62,684 bases of DNA, from positions 1 through 62,684 of the forward strand of contig JBCDBL010000004.1 in NCBI GenBank assembly GCA_039183635.1, given 5' to 3'. Of this stretch, positions 53,752-62,627 are shown one piece after another; position 1 is the first letter of the stretch; each line of letters opens with the position of its first letter. The stretch is from JBCDBL01 sp039183635. Its GTDB lineage: Bacteria > Pseudomonadota > Alphaproteobacteria > Caulobacterales > Parvularculaceae. The position numbers and the translations under genes were made by a program. The notes beneath the pieces are model-generated. The model searched no databases and was not told the origin of the DNA. It saw nothing but the letters and a program-made list of their open reading frames with translations.

Positions 53752-55476
53752 ATGAAAAAAGACGCCGCGAAAATAAGCACTTCTACCTTTATGGGGCACC
53801 CCACTGGATTAGCGATTCTGTTTTTCACGGAAGCGTGGGAACGGTTTTCCTATTATGGAATGCGCAGCCTCCTCATACTTTACCTCACACAGCACTTTCT
53901 GTTCTCGGATCAACGCTCAGCAACCATGTATGGCGCATACACAGCTTTGGTTTTTGCGTTGTCAATCGTAGGCGGCGTGCTTTCCGACCGATACCTAGGC
54001 CAGCGCAAGGCGATAGTTTTTGGGTCAATATTGCTAATCATTGGCCATTTCGGAATGACCTTTGAAGGAAGCGGCTCTAAAAATATTTTTACTTACGACG
54101 CAAAGACATATGAGCTGACCTATGACAATCGGGGCGCAGGCGCCACGCTGCTCGTTACATCAGACAATGGTGTTTCAGCAGCAAGGTTTAACGCTTCTGG
54201 CGATCAGCTCATTATCGCGGAACCCGAAAGTGTGCGACTCCCCCAGCAAATAGCACTTGGCAAAGAAGATATTCGCATCGAGCGACAGACCATTTTTGTC
54301 TGGTGTTTGTATTTATCGCTCTCGTTCATCATTGCGGGCGTGGGGTTTCTTAAGCCAAACATTACCTCGATGGTCGGAGCGCTTTACGACCATGACGACC
54401 CACGCCGAGAATCGGCATTCACCCTATTTTATATGGGCGTCAACATGGGCGCTTTTTTATCCACGCTCACATGTGGCGTATTGGGCGTAAAATATGGTTG
54501 GAAATATGGCTTTGGTCTCGCTGGCATCGGCATGGTGCTCGGCGTATGCGTTTTTCTTTGGGGGGAAAAATACTTGCGTGGCATTGGCGATCCCCGCGAC
54601 CCCGAATGTCTTGGAAAAAAAGTATTCGGGCCAATATCTTTAGAAAATTTTTGCTATGCCACAGGCCTTTTTATTGTTTTCGGATCGGCTCTAATAATAA
54701 TGAACGCCCATCTCATTAATGAGTATTTCATTATATCTTTAGCCTTGATGGTTGTTTTTTTTCTTATTTACTATGCAGTAAACAAGGAAAGCGGGAAAAG
54801 CCGGAACAAAATGCTGGCAGCCATTTACTTTACCGTCGCGCAGATCCCCTTATGGGCGATGCTGGAACAATCCGGTTCGTCGCTTAACCTCTTTACGGAT
54901 CGGCTTGTTGATCGATCATTGTTTAGCTGGTCATTGCCTACGCCGCTTTTTCTGTCACTAAATCCGCTTTTTATTTTTCTGTTTGCGCCGATTTTTGCCT
55001 CGTTGTGGTCTTATTTGGGCGCTCGAAACAGAGATCCGTCTGGACCGGTTAAATATGCGCTTGGCATCATGGGATCTGGGCTAGCGTTCCTGCCGCTTAC
55101 GTTCGCCATTGCGCATGACGCGTCCTCTTCAGCGCTTATACCGGTTTATAGCGTAGTGCTCGTCTATCTCATCATCACCATTGCTGAGCTCTTTATAGGT
55201 CCAGTTGGGTTATCGATGGTTACAAGGCTCTCGCCACCGCGAATTATTGGGCTGACAGTCGGGGCTTGGTTTTTGTTTCTCGGTTTCTCAAACTTTGCAG
55301 GCGGCGTGATAGCGGGCTTGGCTGGCGTTGAGACTGTTGCCGGGCAAGTCACCGATGTAGTCGCAGCCAAGGAAAGGTATCTAAACGTATACAGAACGCT
55401 ATCAATGATCGGCTTGGGGTCCGGTGCGGTCATGCTTGCGCTCTCGCCTCTCATAAAATTTCTCATGAAAGACTAG
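53752..55476 (+). CDS. POT/PTR2-family peptide transporter 2, with extra soluble insert
   Basis: A 574-residue proton-coupled oligopeptide transporter. The ExxERF motif appears as FTEAWERFSYYGMR; GFLKPNITSMVGALY and MGVNMGAFLSTL are PTR2-type. Compared with transporter 1 it carries a soluble insert of about 70 residues (roughly 103–172: DAKTYELTYDN…RIERQ) between early helices. GAGGAG lies 6 bp before the ATG. It is divergent from the P1 peptidase and followed by TetR regulator 1, suggesting a regulated peptide-uptake unit. Confidence 0.95.
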   Translation: MKKDAAKISTSTFMGHPTGLAILFFTEAWERFSYYGMRSLLILYLTQHFLFSDQRSATMYGAYTALVFALSIVGGVLSDRYLGQRKAIVFGSILLIIGHFGMTFEGSGSKNIFTYDAKTYELTYDNRGAGATLLVTSDNGVSAARFNASGDQLIIAEPESVRLPQQIALGKEDIRIERQTIFVWCLYLSLSFIIAGVGFLKPNITSMVGALYDHDDPRRESAFTLFYMGVNMGAFLSTLTCGVLGVKYGWKYGFGLAGIGMVLGVCVFLWGEKYLRGIGDPRDPECLGKKVFGPISLENFCYATGLFIVFGSALIIMNAHLINEYFIISLALMVVFFLIYYAVNKESGKSRNKMLAAIYFTVAQIPLWAMLEQSGSSLNLFTDRLVDRSLFSWSLPTPLFLSLNPLFIFLFAPIFASLWSYLGARNRDPSGPVKYALGIMGSGLAFLPLTFAIAHDASSSALIPVYSVVLVYLIITIAELFIGPVGLSMVTRLSPPRIIGLTVGAWFLFLGFSNFAGGVIAGLAGVETVAGQVTDVVAAKERYLNVYRTLSMIGLGSGAVMLALSPLIKFLMKD

Positions 55477-55652
55477 TCAACAGACTCTAGGGCGTTTTCC
55501 GAAGAAGCGACCAACGCTTGGTCGCGAGAACATGCGACACAACAAAGGCTTAGAGCAATTCTGCGATTCAGATTGAATGGGAATTGTTCTATATCGACGC
55601 ATCTTTCGTAGGAAGCGAAACCAGAAAATCGCGAGAACAAGGTAAGCAAAAG

Positions 55653-56282
55653 ATGAGTGTTAAACCTATTAAAGCCGATGGACCGCGCATGGGAAAAGGA
55701 AGACGAATCGGCAAACACGCTTGGGTTTTTGAAGCGATAACAGCAATCAAAAAAGGCGGTATTTCTGCTGTAAATGTCAATGCATTGGCGGCCTCGCTCA
55801 AAGCATCAAGGAACAGTTTTTATATTCATTATAAGAACAGACAAGACTTGCTTGATGCACTGCTTTGCGAATGGCGTAGCGTCAGCATCAAGGCTTATGA
55901 ACATGCGATTTCAGAGATACCCGCAGATGGATTGGAAGAGTTAGAAGCGCTGATCGATATGTGGATCCACGATAAAGATATTGATCCAGCATTTGATTTA
56001 GCTGTCAGAGATTGGGCGCGTTTTTCAAAAAAGGTCGCAAAAACGGTTCGTGAAGTCGACGAAATGCGTATTTCGGCGCTTCGAAATATGTTTCTCAGTT
56101 TAGGCTATGACGACAATGTCGCTCTTGTAAGGGCGCGCATCGCGTTTACCCAACAGATTGGCTATTACGTCTTGGGGATAAAAGAAACGAGAAAAAGACG
56201 TATTCAGCTTGCGCCAATTTATATAGACATACTCTGGGGCGACACGCTTCGTCCTGACACAGTTAAAAAGCGAAGAACTTAG
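55653..56282 (+). CDS. TetR-family regulator 1
   Basis: A 209-residue TetR-type repressor. The HTH is in the N-terminal third (ISAVNVNALAASLKASRNSFYIHYKNRQDLLDALL, here split as NALAASLKASRNSFYIHY and KNRQDLLDALL). The C-terminal ligand domain (DPAFDLAVRDWARFSKKV, VDEMRISALRNMFLSLGY, QIGYYVLG, PIYIDILWG) is clearly paralogous to TetR regulator 2 at 58549. The ATG at 55653 follows AAGG; the frame extends to 55584. It probably controls the adjacent POT transporter and related genes. Confidence 0.88.
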   Translation: MSVKPIKADGPRMGKGRRIGKHAWVFEAITAIKKGGISAVNVNALAASLKASRNSFYIHYKNRQDLLDALLCEWRSVSIKAYEHAISEIPADGLEELEALIDMWIHDKDIDPAFDLAVRDWARFSKKVAKTVREVDEMRISALRNMFLSLGYDDNVALVRARIAFTQQIGYYVLGIKETRKRRIQLAPIYIDILWGDTLRPDTVKKRRT

Positions 56283-56570
56283 GCTCCGCCAGCTGAACGC
56301 AGCCAAGAATGAGAGCGCAAAGCCGATCGCTGGCCTAACGGGGACGTCGAACCTCAATCCGTGGCCATTGCTCTTTCTACAGCCAACCCGCTCATTGACG
56401 AGCATAAAGTGCAATCGTGTATCACTGTTCATAACAGCAAGAAGATTCAACAGCCCCTGATCCGCTTTTCTTCTTGCGGCGCCCAACGCCCTCGCCCCCC
56501 TCGATAACAAACGTTTTTGTTGCCGCAACCGGTCAATAATATAATTTATCCTGCTCCTGATGGTAAGCCA
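56283..56570. other. Intergenic stretch after TetR 1
   Basis: No supportable gene. A minus-strand frame crosses it (56100–56636) but it overlaps the TetR gene and matches nothing I know; it may be a decayed remnant. Confidence 0.4.
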
Positions 56571-56653
56571 GAGCGTGTCGCGCAAAAGCGGATGCCGGTT
56601 TTTGCGCAAAAGGTCGAACACGTGTTCGACCGTCAAAACAAAGATTTAGAGCG
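56571..56653. repeat. Mosaic repeat, family D copy 1
   Basis: GAGCGTGTCGCGCAAAAGCG, ATGCCGGTTTTTGCGCAAAA, GGTCGAACACGTGTTCGACC (a palindrome) and GTCAAAACAAAGATTTAGAG. The same element is at 62271–62350. Confidence 0.85.
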
Positions 56654-56688
56654 CGCCCATGTGCATCCGATTAAACGAGACCCGTGTC

Positions 56689-58083
56689 CTACGCCTCAAC
56701 CGCATTGACATTGGAGGGCTTGCGCTGACGCATTACAATTAAGCCAATGGCTAACCATAGCCCCAAAACCGCCAGAGGAACGGGGACGTGCCATTCGGGC
56801 CGTGCAAGAAAGGGCTCAAGAAGCGTGACGGCAAATAGAAACAGCGCAGCGATCAGCGAAACAGCTCGTATGATATGGCCTGTCAGATTGCTATCTCTAC
56901 GCCACAAGTAAATTGATGCTATCGCAACTGTAACGTATGCGAAGGCAATGGTGATGCTGGCTGACCCAATGATGTAGCCAATAGCGCCCGAACCGCCGAT
57001 AGTACCGACGATCGTAAAAATCGTGATCCACAGGACCGCGCTGTCTGGCGTCCCATGCTTCGGGTGAGTGTGCGAAAGAACCGCAGGCAGTTCCCCCCGT
57101 TTAGACAATACAAAAATCATCCTTGCACTTGCGAAAATCAAACTGTTCCAGGCTGTCAGCAACCCCAGCAAACCGGAAATCAAAACCAGATTTGATAGCG
57201 CCTTTGACTGGAAAACCGCTTCAAAGGCGGCGGCGGTGGGCAAGTCGGCCCCGACGATGACGTCGCGCGGCGCGGCCAAGGCGGCTGAGAAAATAACCAA
57301 CGCGTAGAAGACCCCCGATGCAGCTATGGCGCACAGGAGCGCAATGCCGACAGATTTAACCGAAACGTTCGGCGCACGTTCCCCCATCGCCTGGACGGCG
57401 AAGTTAAACCCGCAATAAAATACCGGAGCCACGGCGAAAACTGAAACCACGCCAGCCCATTTCCACCCCTCTGAATTTACAACAAGCGCGGGCTCGAGGT
57501 AATCCGTACTACCAAATAAAAAACCCGCTGCTATGAAAATAATGCATGCGATGACGAATATATATATCATCGCATCCTGTACGAACGTAACGATCTGTGT
57601 TCCTCTTATATGTATCAGCGCAAACGCGATCGTAAACGCAATGCCGATCAAGAGAGAGCCTGTGCGCACGTCTTGTCCAAACAGGGTATAAAGCACGGGC
57701 CCTTCAATCCAGGGAAACAGGGCCCCCAAGATCCAGCTGATGGAAATGGCTTCGAAAGCGCAAATCGCAATGGTTGTGTATAACAAAGCCCAGCTTACAA
57801 AAAATCCAAGCGTACGCCCAAGCGCTTCGTAGACGAATATGACTTCTCCGCCGGTGAAGGGTAATTTTTGAGCGGCATAGATATAGGCCGGCGCAATAAG
57901 GCCGACGATTACGCCTCCGGCGACAAAGGCAAGAATAGCGCCTATTGGGCCGGCGTCGTCTAACCATTGGCCGAGGAGCACGATCCACCCAACCCCCACG
58001 ATGGCCCCGAATGCTAAAGAGAAAATATGAAACGGCGACAAAGCGCCCTTCAATTCGCCTGTACTTGCTTGACTTTCCGCCAT
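56689..58083 (-). CDS. APC-family amino acid/amine permease
   Basis: A 464-residue APC-superfamily permease with about 12 helices. The first helix has FSLAFGAIVGVGWIVLLGQW with the substrate-binding GxG of the family, followed by GGEVIFVYEALG in helix 3. The ATG at 58083 with GGAG upstream was chosen over a TTG at 58098. It is divergent from TetR regulator 2, with a TetR-type dyad in between. It could import an omega-amino acid or amine released by the hydrolases; substrate unproven. Confidence 0.92.
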   Translation of the reverse strand: MAESQASTGELKGALSPFHIFSLAFGAIVGVGWIVLLGQWLDDAGPIGAILAFVAGGVIVGLIAPAYIYAAQKLPFTGGEVIFVYEALGRTLGFFVSWALLYTTIAICAFEAISISWILGALFPWIEGPVLYTLFGQDVRTGSLLIGIAFTIAFALIHIRGTQIVTFVQDAMIYIFVIACIIFIAAGFLFGSTDYLEPALVVNSEGWKWAGVVSVFAVAPVFYCGFNFAVQAMGERAPNVSVKSVGIALLCAIAASGVFYALVIFSAALAAPRDVIVGADLPTAAAFEAVFQSKALSNLVLISGLLGLLTAWNSLIFASARMIFVLSKRGELPAVLSHTHPKHGTPDSAVLWITIFTIVGTIGGSGAIGYIIGSASITIAFAYVTVAIASIYLWRRDSNLTGHIIRAVSLIAALFLFAVTLLEPFLARPEWHVPVPLAVLGLWLAIGLIVMRQRKPSNVNAVEA

Positions 58084-58320
58084 GACGTGCTTCTCCAACC
58101 AGATTTTCTATGTCTTCAGTGTTGCGCGGCGATTTTCGCAAACGTTACGCGGGCCGCCGAACGGAGACGAAAGCGCAGGCGCGCTTGAGTTCCTGATTCT
58201 TGCAGACATCTTGGCGTTGACTTCAGCCGACCGCGTGATCTTCATAGATTTTTCCGCTCCCGAACGCCGCCATGCGCCTGCAATCGCCACCCCGCCTGAC
58301 GGCTGCCAATTGCGCTAAAC

Positions 58321-58334
58321 ATACACCAGTGTAT
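58321..58334. promoter_or_regulatory. Candidate TetR operator (ATACA-N4-TGTAT)
   Basis: ATACACCAGTGTAT, inverted half-sites ATACA and TGTAT with a 4-base centre, between the divergent permease and TetR 2 genes. The same ATACA-N4-TGTAT arrangement recurs at 59532 before TonB receptor 2. A reversed pair TGTAT…ATACA (58453–58467) is also nearby. The 465-bp gap 58084–58548 shows no other feature, apart from a TATAAT 9 bases before the TetR 2 start. Confidence 0.5.
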
Positions 58335-58548
58335 CTATTATGAGCACGCATGTCGATTATCGCATCCGTTTGGCGCTGAGAGTGCCGACATGCACGCGAG
58401 GTTTCTTCCGCGCCCCGGCGGTTTCAAACAAACTATGAAGCCCGCGCCACAATGTATTTACCATACACTATTGAACTTTATAGTTGCAGTATCTGCTTGG
58501 GCAGCTTAAAACATACAGAACTAGCAATTATGTATATAATGAAGGCGT

Positions 58549-59154
58549 ATGCCCAACACCGTCAAAATCCCGGCCGAAACATGGCTTGAGACAGCAAAGC
58601 AAGCGCTTATTGATGAAGGCTTCACCGGCGTCAAAATTGATCGGCTTGCAAAATCGCTCGGCGTGACAAGAGGCGGATTTTATCACCATTTTAAAAATCA
58701 TAAGGACCTTCTCAATCGCCTTGTCAAACACTGGGCGACGACCAATCGGTTCTTGCCCGATCTAACCATCCTGGATACGCCCCTTGACGCCGTTGCAGCT
58801 TTTGACGCTCTGGCCGATCATCTTATTGCGGAAAAGAAATTCTCCCCGGCCTTCGAAATGGCTGTTCGCGAATGGGCGCGCATCGATTCACACGTCAACC
58901 GCACAGTCGATAAGGTTGACGCAGAACGGATCAGCAAAATGACAACCTTGTTCCTGGCGTTGGGGTGCGACGAACAAGAAGCGACGATACGGGCGAACTC
59001 TCTCTATTTTAATCAGATGGGTTACTACAGTCTCGGCTACCATTTGCGCCAGAGCAAGGCTGAACGCGTGAAGAATACTCCTATATATATGCGTATTATT
59101 TGTGGACGTCGTTACCTCGAAGCGGTCGAACAACAAGCGCGCAAATGGACCTGA
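58549..59154 (+). CDS. TetR-family regulator 2
   Basis: A 201-residue TetR-type regulator: HTH VKIDRLAKSLGVTRGGFYHH near residues 27–46, then a ligand domain (SPAFEMAVREWARIDSHV, DAERISKMTTLFLALG, QMGYYSLGYH, TPIYMRIICG) paralogous to TetR 1. It is divergent from the APC permease and upstream of TonB receptor 2, both of which carry the candidate ATACA-N4-TGTAT operator. Confidence 0.93.
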   Translation: MPNTVKIPAETWLETAKQALIDEGFTGVKIDRLAKSLGVTRGGFYHHFKNHKDLLNRLVKHWATTNRFLPDLTILDTPLDAVAAFDALADHLIAEKKFSPAFEMAVREWARIDSHVNRTVDKVDAERISKMTTLFLALGCDEQEATIRANSLYFNQMGYYSLGYHLRQSKAERVKNTPIYMRIICGRRYLEAVEQQARKWT

Positions 59155-59175
59155 CCTATCGCTTGGCCACAGATA

Positions 59176-59279
59176 TGCTGTTTCAACAGGCCGTCTATTC
59201 GGTCCTGTCCGTGGAGATTGGAGTTACCAAGCCTCAAATCTCGTGAGGGGGACCGGATGAATGACCTGTTGAAACAGCA
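59176..59279. other. Long imperfect hairpin (about 104 nt) after TetR 2
   Basis: TGCTGTTTCAACAGG (59176–59190) is the exact reverse complement of 59265–59279. Inside, ATTCGGTCC pairs with GGACCGGAT (one wobble), and GAGATTGGAG with CTCAAATCTC (one mismatch), so nearly the whole segment folds on itself. It lies in the 463-bp gap before TonB receptor 2; no gene there. Confidence 0.75.
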
Positions 59280-59531
59280 CAGTTAGCCCTGCGCCAGGTC
59301 GTATAATCACGACACCCGACCGCGGCTAACAAGAAAACCGATGACCGATCCCCGCAAAAACGGCGATCAAAACCACCGATGGCGCCGGATAATTTGGAAG
59401 ACAATGGCTGTCTTGCACTGCACACACCTTAAAAGGCCTGCGCCCTCAGCCGATCACTCTACATTTTAGTCATAACTGTATTTTATGGTGACATTGCTGC
59501 AACAATGCAATGTATTATAACGATTTAAAGA

Positions 59532-59545
59532 ATACATAGTTGTAT
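59532..59545. promoter_or_regulatory. Candidate TetR operator upstream of TonB receptor 2
   Basis: ATACATAGTTGTAT: the same half-sites and 4-base spacing as at 58321, 73 bp before the receptor ATG, suggesting shared control by TetR 2. Confidence 0.5.
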
Positions 59546-59617
59546 AAAACCTGGTTCCATGCCATTTTTTTTGCAGAATCGAAAATGACGGTATTGGCAT
59601 ACGAGGGGAGTAAAATC

Positions 59618-62170
59618 ATGAAAATCAGAAAAATTAAACGTTCATTGTTAGCTGGATCGATTATCACCGGCTTCTGCGCCGCGCCGGCCATGGCGCAGGA
59701 CGGACCTGATACGTCCGTTGACGCACGCGATGAAATTATTGTGACGTCTCGATTTCGCGAAGAGAGCATCCAGGATGTTGGAGCGTCCATTCGCGCCTTC
59801 GGACAACAGGAATTGGATGACCGGGGCATTGAGGGCATCCCTGAACTCGTGCGAGCAACACCGAGTCTTAATGTTCAAGAGCGCGGCCCGAACAGAAACG
59901 AGATATCCATTCGTGGCGTGACGCGGTTTTTAACGACGCAAGACCTTCAGCCGACGCCGCTTCCAACCGGCAATTACATTGACGACGTGCCGATCAACAC
60001 CGTGGGCGGCGCCCAAATTGACGTGCGTTTTTACGATCTTCAACGGGTTGAGGTTTTGCGCGGCCCGCAAGGCACACTGTTTGGCGAAGGCGCCCTCGGC
60101 GGCGCCATCCGTTATGTTACCGCGGATCCTGATCTTTCCGAATTCGGAGGGAGCGCTGAGGTTGAGCTGAACTCCATTCAAGACGGAGGCGTCGAGGGCG
60201 GCGCACGCGCGGCCATAAACGTGCCGCTCATAACCGACGTGGTGGCCATTCGCCTGTCCGGCGGGCGTTACGCTCAAGACGGGTATGTCGATGTTGTTGA
60301 CGGTCTTGATGACGTCAATGATTTCGAAGCTTACAATTTCCGCGGCGTTCTTCTCGCCAAACCGCTCGAAGGACTTTCTGTGCGTTTGTTAGGGATTGTC
60401 GATTACTCAGATGTCGGCGCCTTTGGCGCCGTAACCGGCGACCCGGAACGTCTGGAGACAACACAACCGTTGAGCAACAACCTCGTTGAAGACGATCACT
60501 ATATTGTTTCTGGAAACGTAACATATGATCTCGGAGATGTGGCGATCACGTCAATTACGTCATATGTCAACAGAAGCCGGTCGAGATTCATTTACGACCC
60601 AATAAGCACGGCGAGTTTTTCCTTCTTTTCAACCAATCCAACCCTCATTGCGAGCGGATTGACGGGAGCGCCGCCAACCGCAGATCCCTTTTTGGTCGAT
60701 TCATTTTCGACCGAAACATTGGAGTACGAGCAATTCTCAGAGGAATTGCGGTTCGTCTCCGATTTTTCGGGTCCGCTGAATTTCACCGCCGGCGTATTTT
60801 ACCGGGATTATACGTTTAAGCTTACCGATGCAGATGTGCAGTCGGAACAACTTCCTTTGCTGCCGACTGGCATCACTGTTGATCTTTTAACAGTACCAGG
60901 TGTGGGCGATTTCAGGGTCCCCTCTCCCGCCGGCTTTTTTCCATCCACAAGCCTATCGGAAGGCAGCGCCTTAGTCGCGAGTGATCCATTCGCCGGCAAC
61001 AACCTCGGTAATGCGGGTGAACAAATTTCGGGTTTCGTCGAATTTGATTACGATGTTACCGACCAATTAACCCTTAGGGCGGGTGTTCGATACCACAATG
61101 AGAGTATTGATGTTCGCCAAACAGCATCAGATTTCTTTTTACCAAGCCTTTCCCTTGGCGCCTTCCAGCTTTTGGACCCTTCTGTGCTGCCTGACGCCCT
61201 CGCACCACTTGTCCTGCCACAGACGGTAAGCGGCTTCGCTCCGCTTGCTGAAGTCGATCAGACAGTGGAGCTTCAAACGTTCCTGCCCAAAGCAGCGATC
61301 GAGTATCAGATTTCCGATGATATTCTGACCTACTTCCAGTATTCCACGGGCGCCCGGAACGGAAATATCAATGCGGCGGTTACGCTTGGCTTCATTGAAA
61401 GCACGCTGATTACAACAGGCTTATCACCAGAGGAGGCGGCCGCCGCCGTTGACGGACTTGCAACCTACGATGAAGACCGCGTAGCGACCTATGAATTAGG
61501 CTTTAAATCGACTTTTAATGACGGTGACATCGTCTTCAATACTTCGGTTTTCTATAACGATTATACCGACCTTCAAGTCATAGTGCTCGACCCAGTTATT
61601 GGCCTTGGGTACGTCGACAATGTTGGATCGGCTTCGACTGTTGGATTTGAAGCTGAAGTTTTTGCACAAATCACAGATCAGTTTTCTGTGTTCGCTGGCG
61701 GCAATTACATCGACGCACAGTTGGAATCCGCTATTGACCAAACACCAACTAACGGCGATCCGAGTGACGCTATTCCCGAAGGAGCGCCGCTGCCCTATAC
61801 GCCTGATTTCACCGTTAGCATTGGCGGCGAATACGTGCACCCCATTAGCGATAGCCTTGAAGCCTATATCTCAGGGGATTATTCGTATACCGGAGAGTTC
61901 ACGATCGGATTATCCAACGGCCAAGCCCAAGACCTCGGCACACTCGGCAAATACGGCATTGCCGGCCTTGGCGTTGGAATTCGTGATGAAGATTGGTCCT
62001 TTGATGTTCGCGTAAGCAACATTACAAATAACATCGAAGTGGTTGGTACAAATTTTTACGACATCCTTGTCTCAGGAAATGGCGGCGTAATTCCTCCAGG
62101 CGCTTCTTTGGACGAGAATTTTGTCACTCAGCCCCGTACAATACGCGCAACTTTGCGAAAATCATTCTAA
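59618..62170 (+). CDS. TonB-dependent receptor 2
   Basis: An 850-residue outer-membrane receptor. The start at 59618 follows GAGGGGAG and opens the signal MKIRKIKRSLLAGSIITGFC… AMAQ; upstream codons were discarded. A TonB-box-like DEIIVTSRFRE is followed by a plug (IRGVTRFLTTQDLQ, VEVLRGPQGTLFGEGALGGA) and a long barrel ending RATLRKSF, with the C-terminal Phe needed for barrel assembly. It differs from receptor 1 in length and loop content, so it probably takes a different ligand. A rho-independent terminator follows. Confidence 0.96.
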   Translation: MKIRKIKRSLLAGSIITGFCAAPAMAQDGPDTSVDARDEIIVTSRFREESIQDVGASIRAFGQQELDDRGIEGIPELVRATPSLNVQERGPNRNEISIRGVTRFLTTQDLQPTPLPTGNYIDDVPINTVGGAQIDVRFYDLQRVEVLRGPQGTLFGEGALGGAIRYVTADPDLSEFGGSAEVELNSIQDGGVEGGARAAINVPLITDVVAIRLSGGRYAQDGYVDVVDGLDDVNDFEAYNFRGVLLAKPLEGLSVRLLGIVDYSDVGAFGAVTGDPERLETTQPLSNNLVEDDHYIVSGNVTYDLGDVAITSITSYVNRSRSRFIYDPISTASFSFFSTNPTLIASGLTGAPPTADPFLVDSFSTETLEYEQFSEELRFVSDFSGPLNFTAGVFYRDYTFKLTDADVQSEQLPLLPTGITVDLLTVPGVGDFRVPSPAGFFPSTSLSEGSALVASDPFAGNNLGNAGEQISGFVEFDYDVTDQLTLRAGVRYHNESIDVRQTASDFFLPSLSLGAFQLLDPSVLPDALAPLVLPQTVSGFAPLAEVDQTVELQTFLPKAAIEYQISDDILTYFQYSTGARNGNINAAVTLGFIESTLITTGLSPEEAAAAVDGLATYDEDRVATYELGFKSTFNDGDIVFNTSVFYNDYTDLQVIVLDPVIGLGYVDNVGSASTVGFEAEVFAQITDQFSVFAGGNYIDAQLESAIDQTPTNGDPSDAIPEGAPLPYTPDFTVSIGGEYVHPISDSLEAYISGDYSYTGEFTIGLSNGQAQDLGTLGKYGIAGLGVGIRDEDWSFDVRVSNITNNIEVVGTNFYDILVSGNGGVIPPGASLDENFVTQPRTIRATLRKSF

Positions 62171-62199
62171 CAGTTGCGCGGTGTCCGCCGCGCGCTTGT

Positions 62200-62244
62200 A
62201 GGGCCTCTTACTCTTTAATGGAGTTTGAGGCCCTTTTTGTTTTT
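62200..62244 (+). terminator. Rho-independent terminator of TonB receptor 2
   Basis: AGGGCCTC (62200–62207) pairs with GAGGCCCT (62227–62234), followed by TTTTGTTTTTG, 30 bp after the stop codon. Confidence 0.9.
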
Positions 62245-62270
62245 GGCTCTTATGACGTCAGCTCTTTCTA

Positions 62271-62350
62271 GAGCGTATCGCGCAAAAGCGGATACCGGTT
62301 TTTTCGCAAAAGGTCGAACAAGTGTTCGACCGTCAAAACAAAAATCTAAA
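62271..62350. repeat. Mosaic repeat, family D copy 2
   Basis: Near-identical to 56571–56653, including the GGTCGAACA…TGTTCGACC palindrome. It runs directly into a family B element. Confidence 0.85.
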
Positions 62351-62452
62351 GCGTCTCTTCTTCAATCGGAATCAAGCAGACGCTTTAAGTCTTTGTTTTT
62401 TTCGCATTTCCGGACGGCCAACCGTACACACTTGGCCTGGAAAGGCTTTAGA
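62346..62452. repeat. Mosaic intergenic repeat, family B copy 4
   Basis: Same orientation and module order as 6311–6415, with TAAAGCGTCT…AGACGCTTTA, AAGTCTTTGTTTTTTTCGCA and GGCCAACCGTACACACTTGG. Confidence 0.85.
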
Positions 62453-62453
62453 G

Positions 62454-62580
62454 TTTCGGACTTTTATTCGTACGCATAATTTTTAACAAGGGTCATCGTC
62501 ATCCTGACAAACGTCAGGATACAAGGGCCGCTTGCTCGGAGTATGCCGCCTCTCACATCCCAGCTTTCGCTGGGATGGCG
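62454..62580. repeat. Mosaic repeat, family E copy 2
   Basis: GAGTTTCGGAC…ATTCGTACGCAT is shared with 22233–22262. CATCCTGACAAACGTCAGGAT and TCCCAGCTTTCGCTGGGATG follow, inverted relative to 22283–22365. Confidence 0.7.
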
Positions 62581-62627
62581 TGTTATCGTATCGATACAAA
62601 ATGCGCACGAATAATAGTCCGGCAATC

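Noticed and set aside
56100..56636. Minus-strand frame of 178 codons overlapping TetR regulator 1
   Set aside because: It overlaps a clear TetR gene and runs into a family D repeat; no motif recognised. A decayed gene cannot be excluded.
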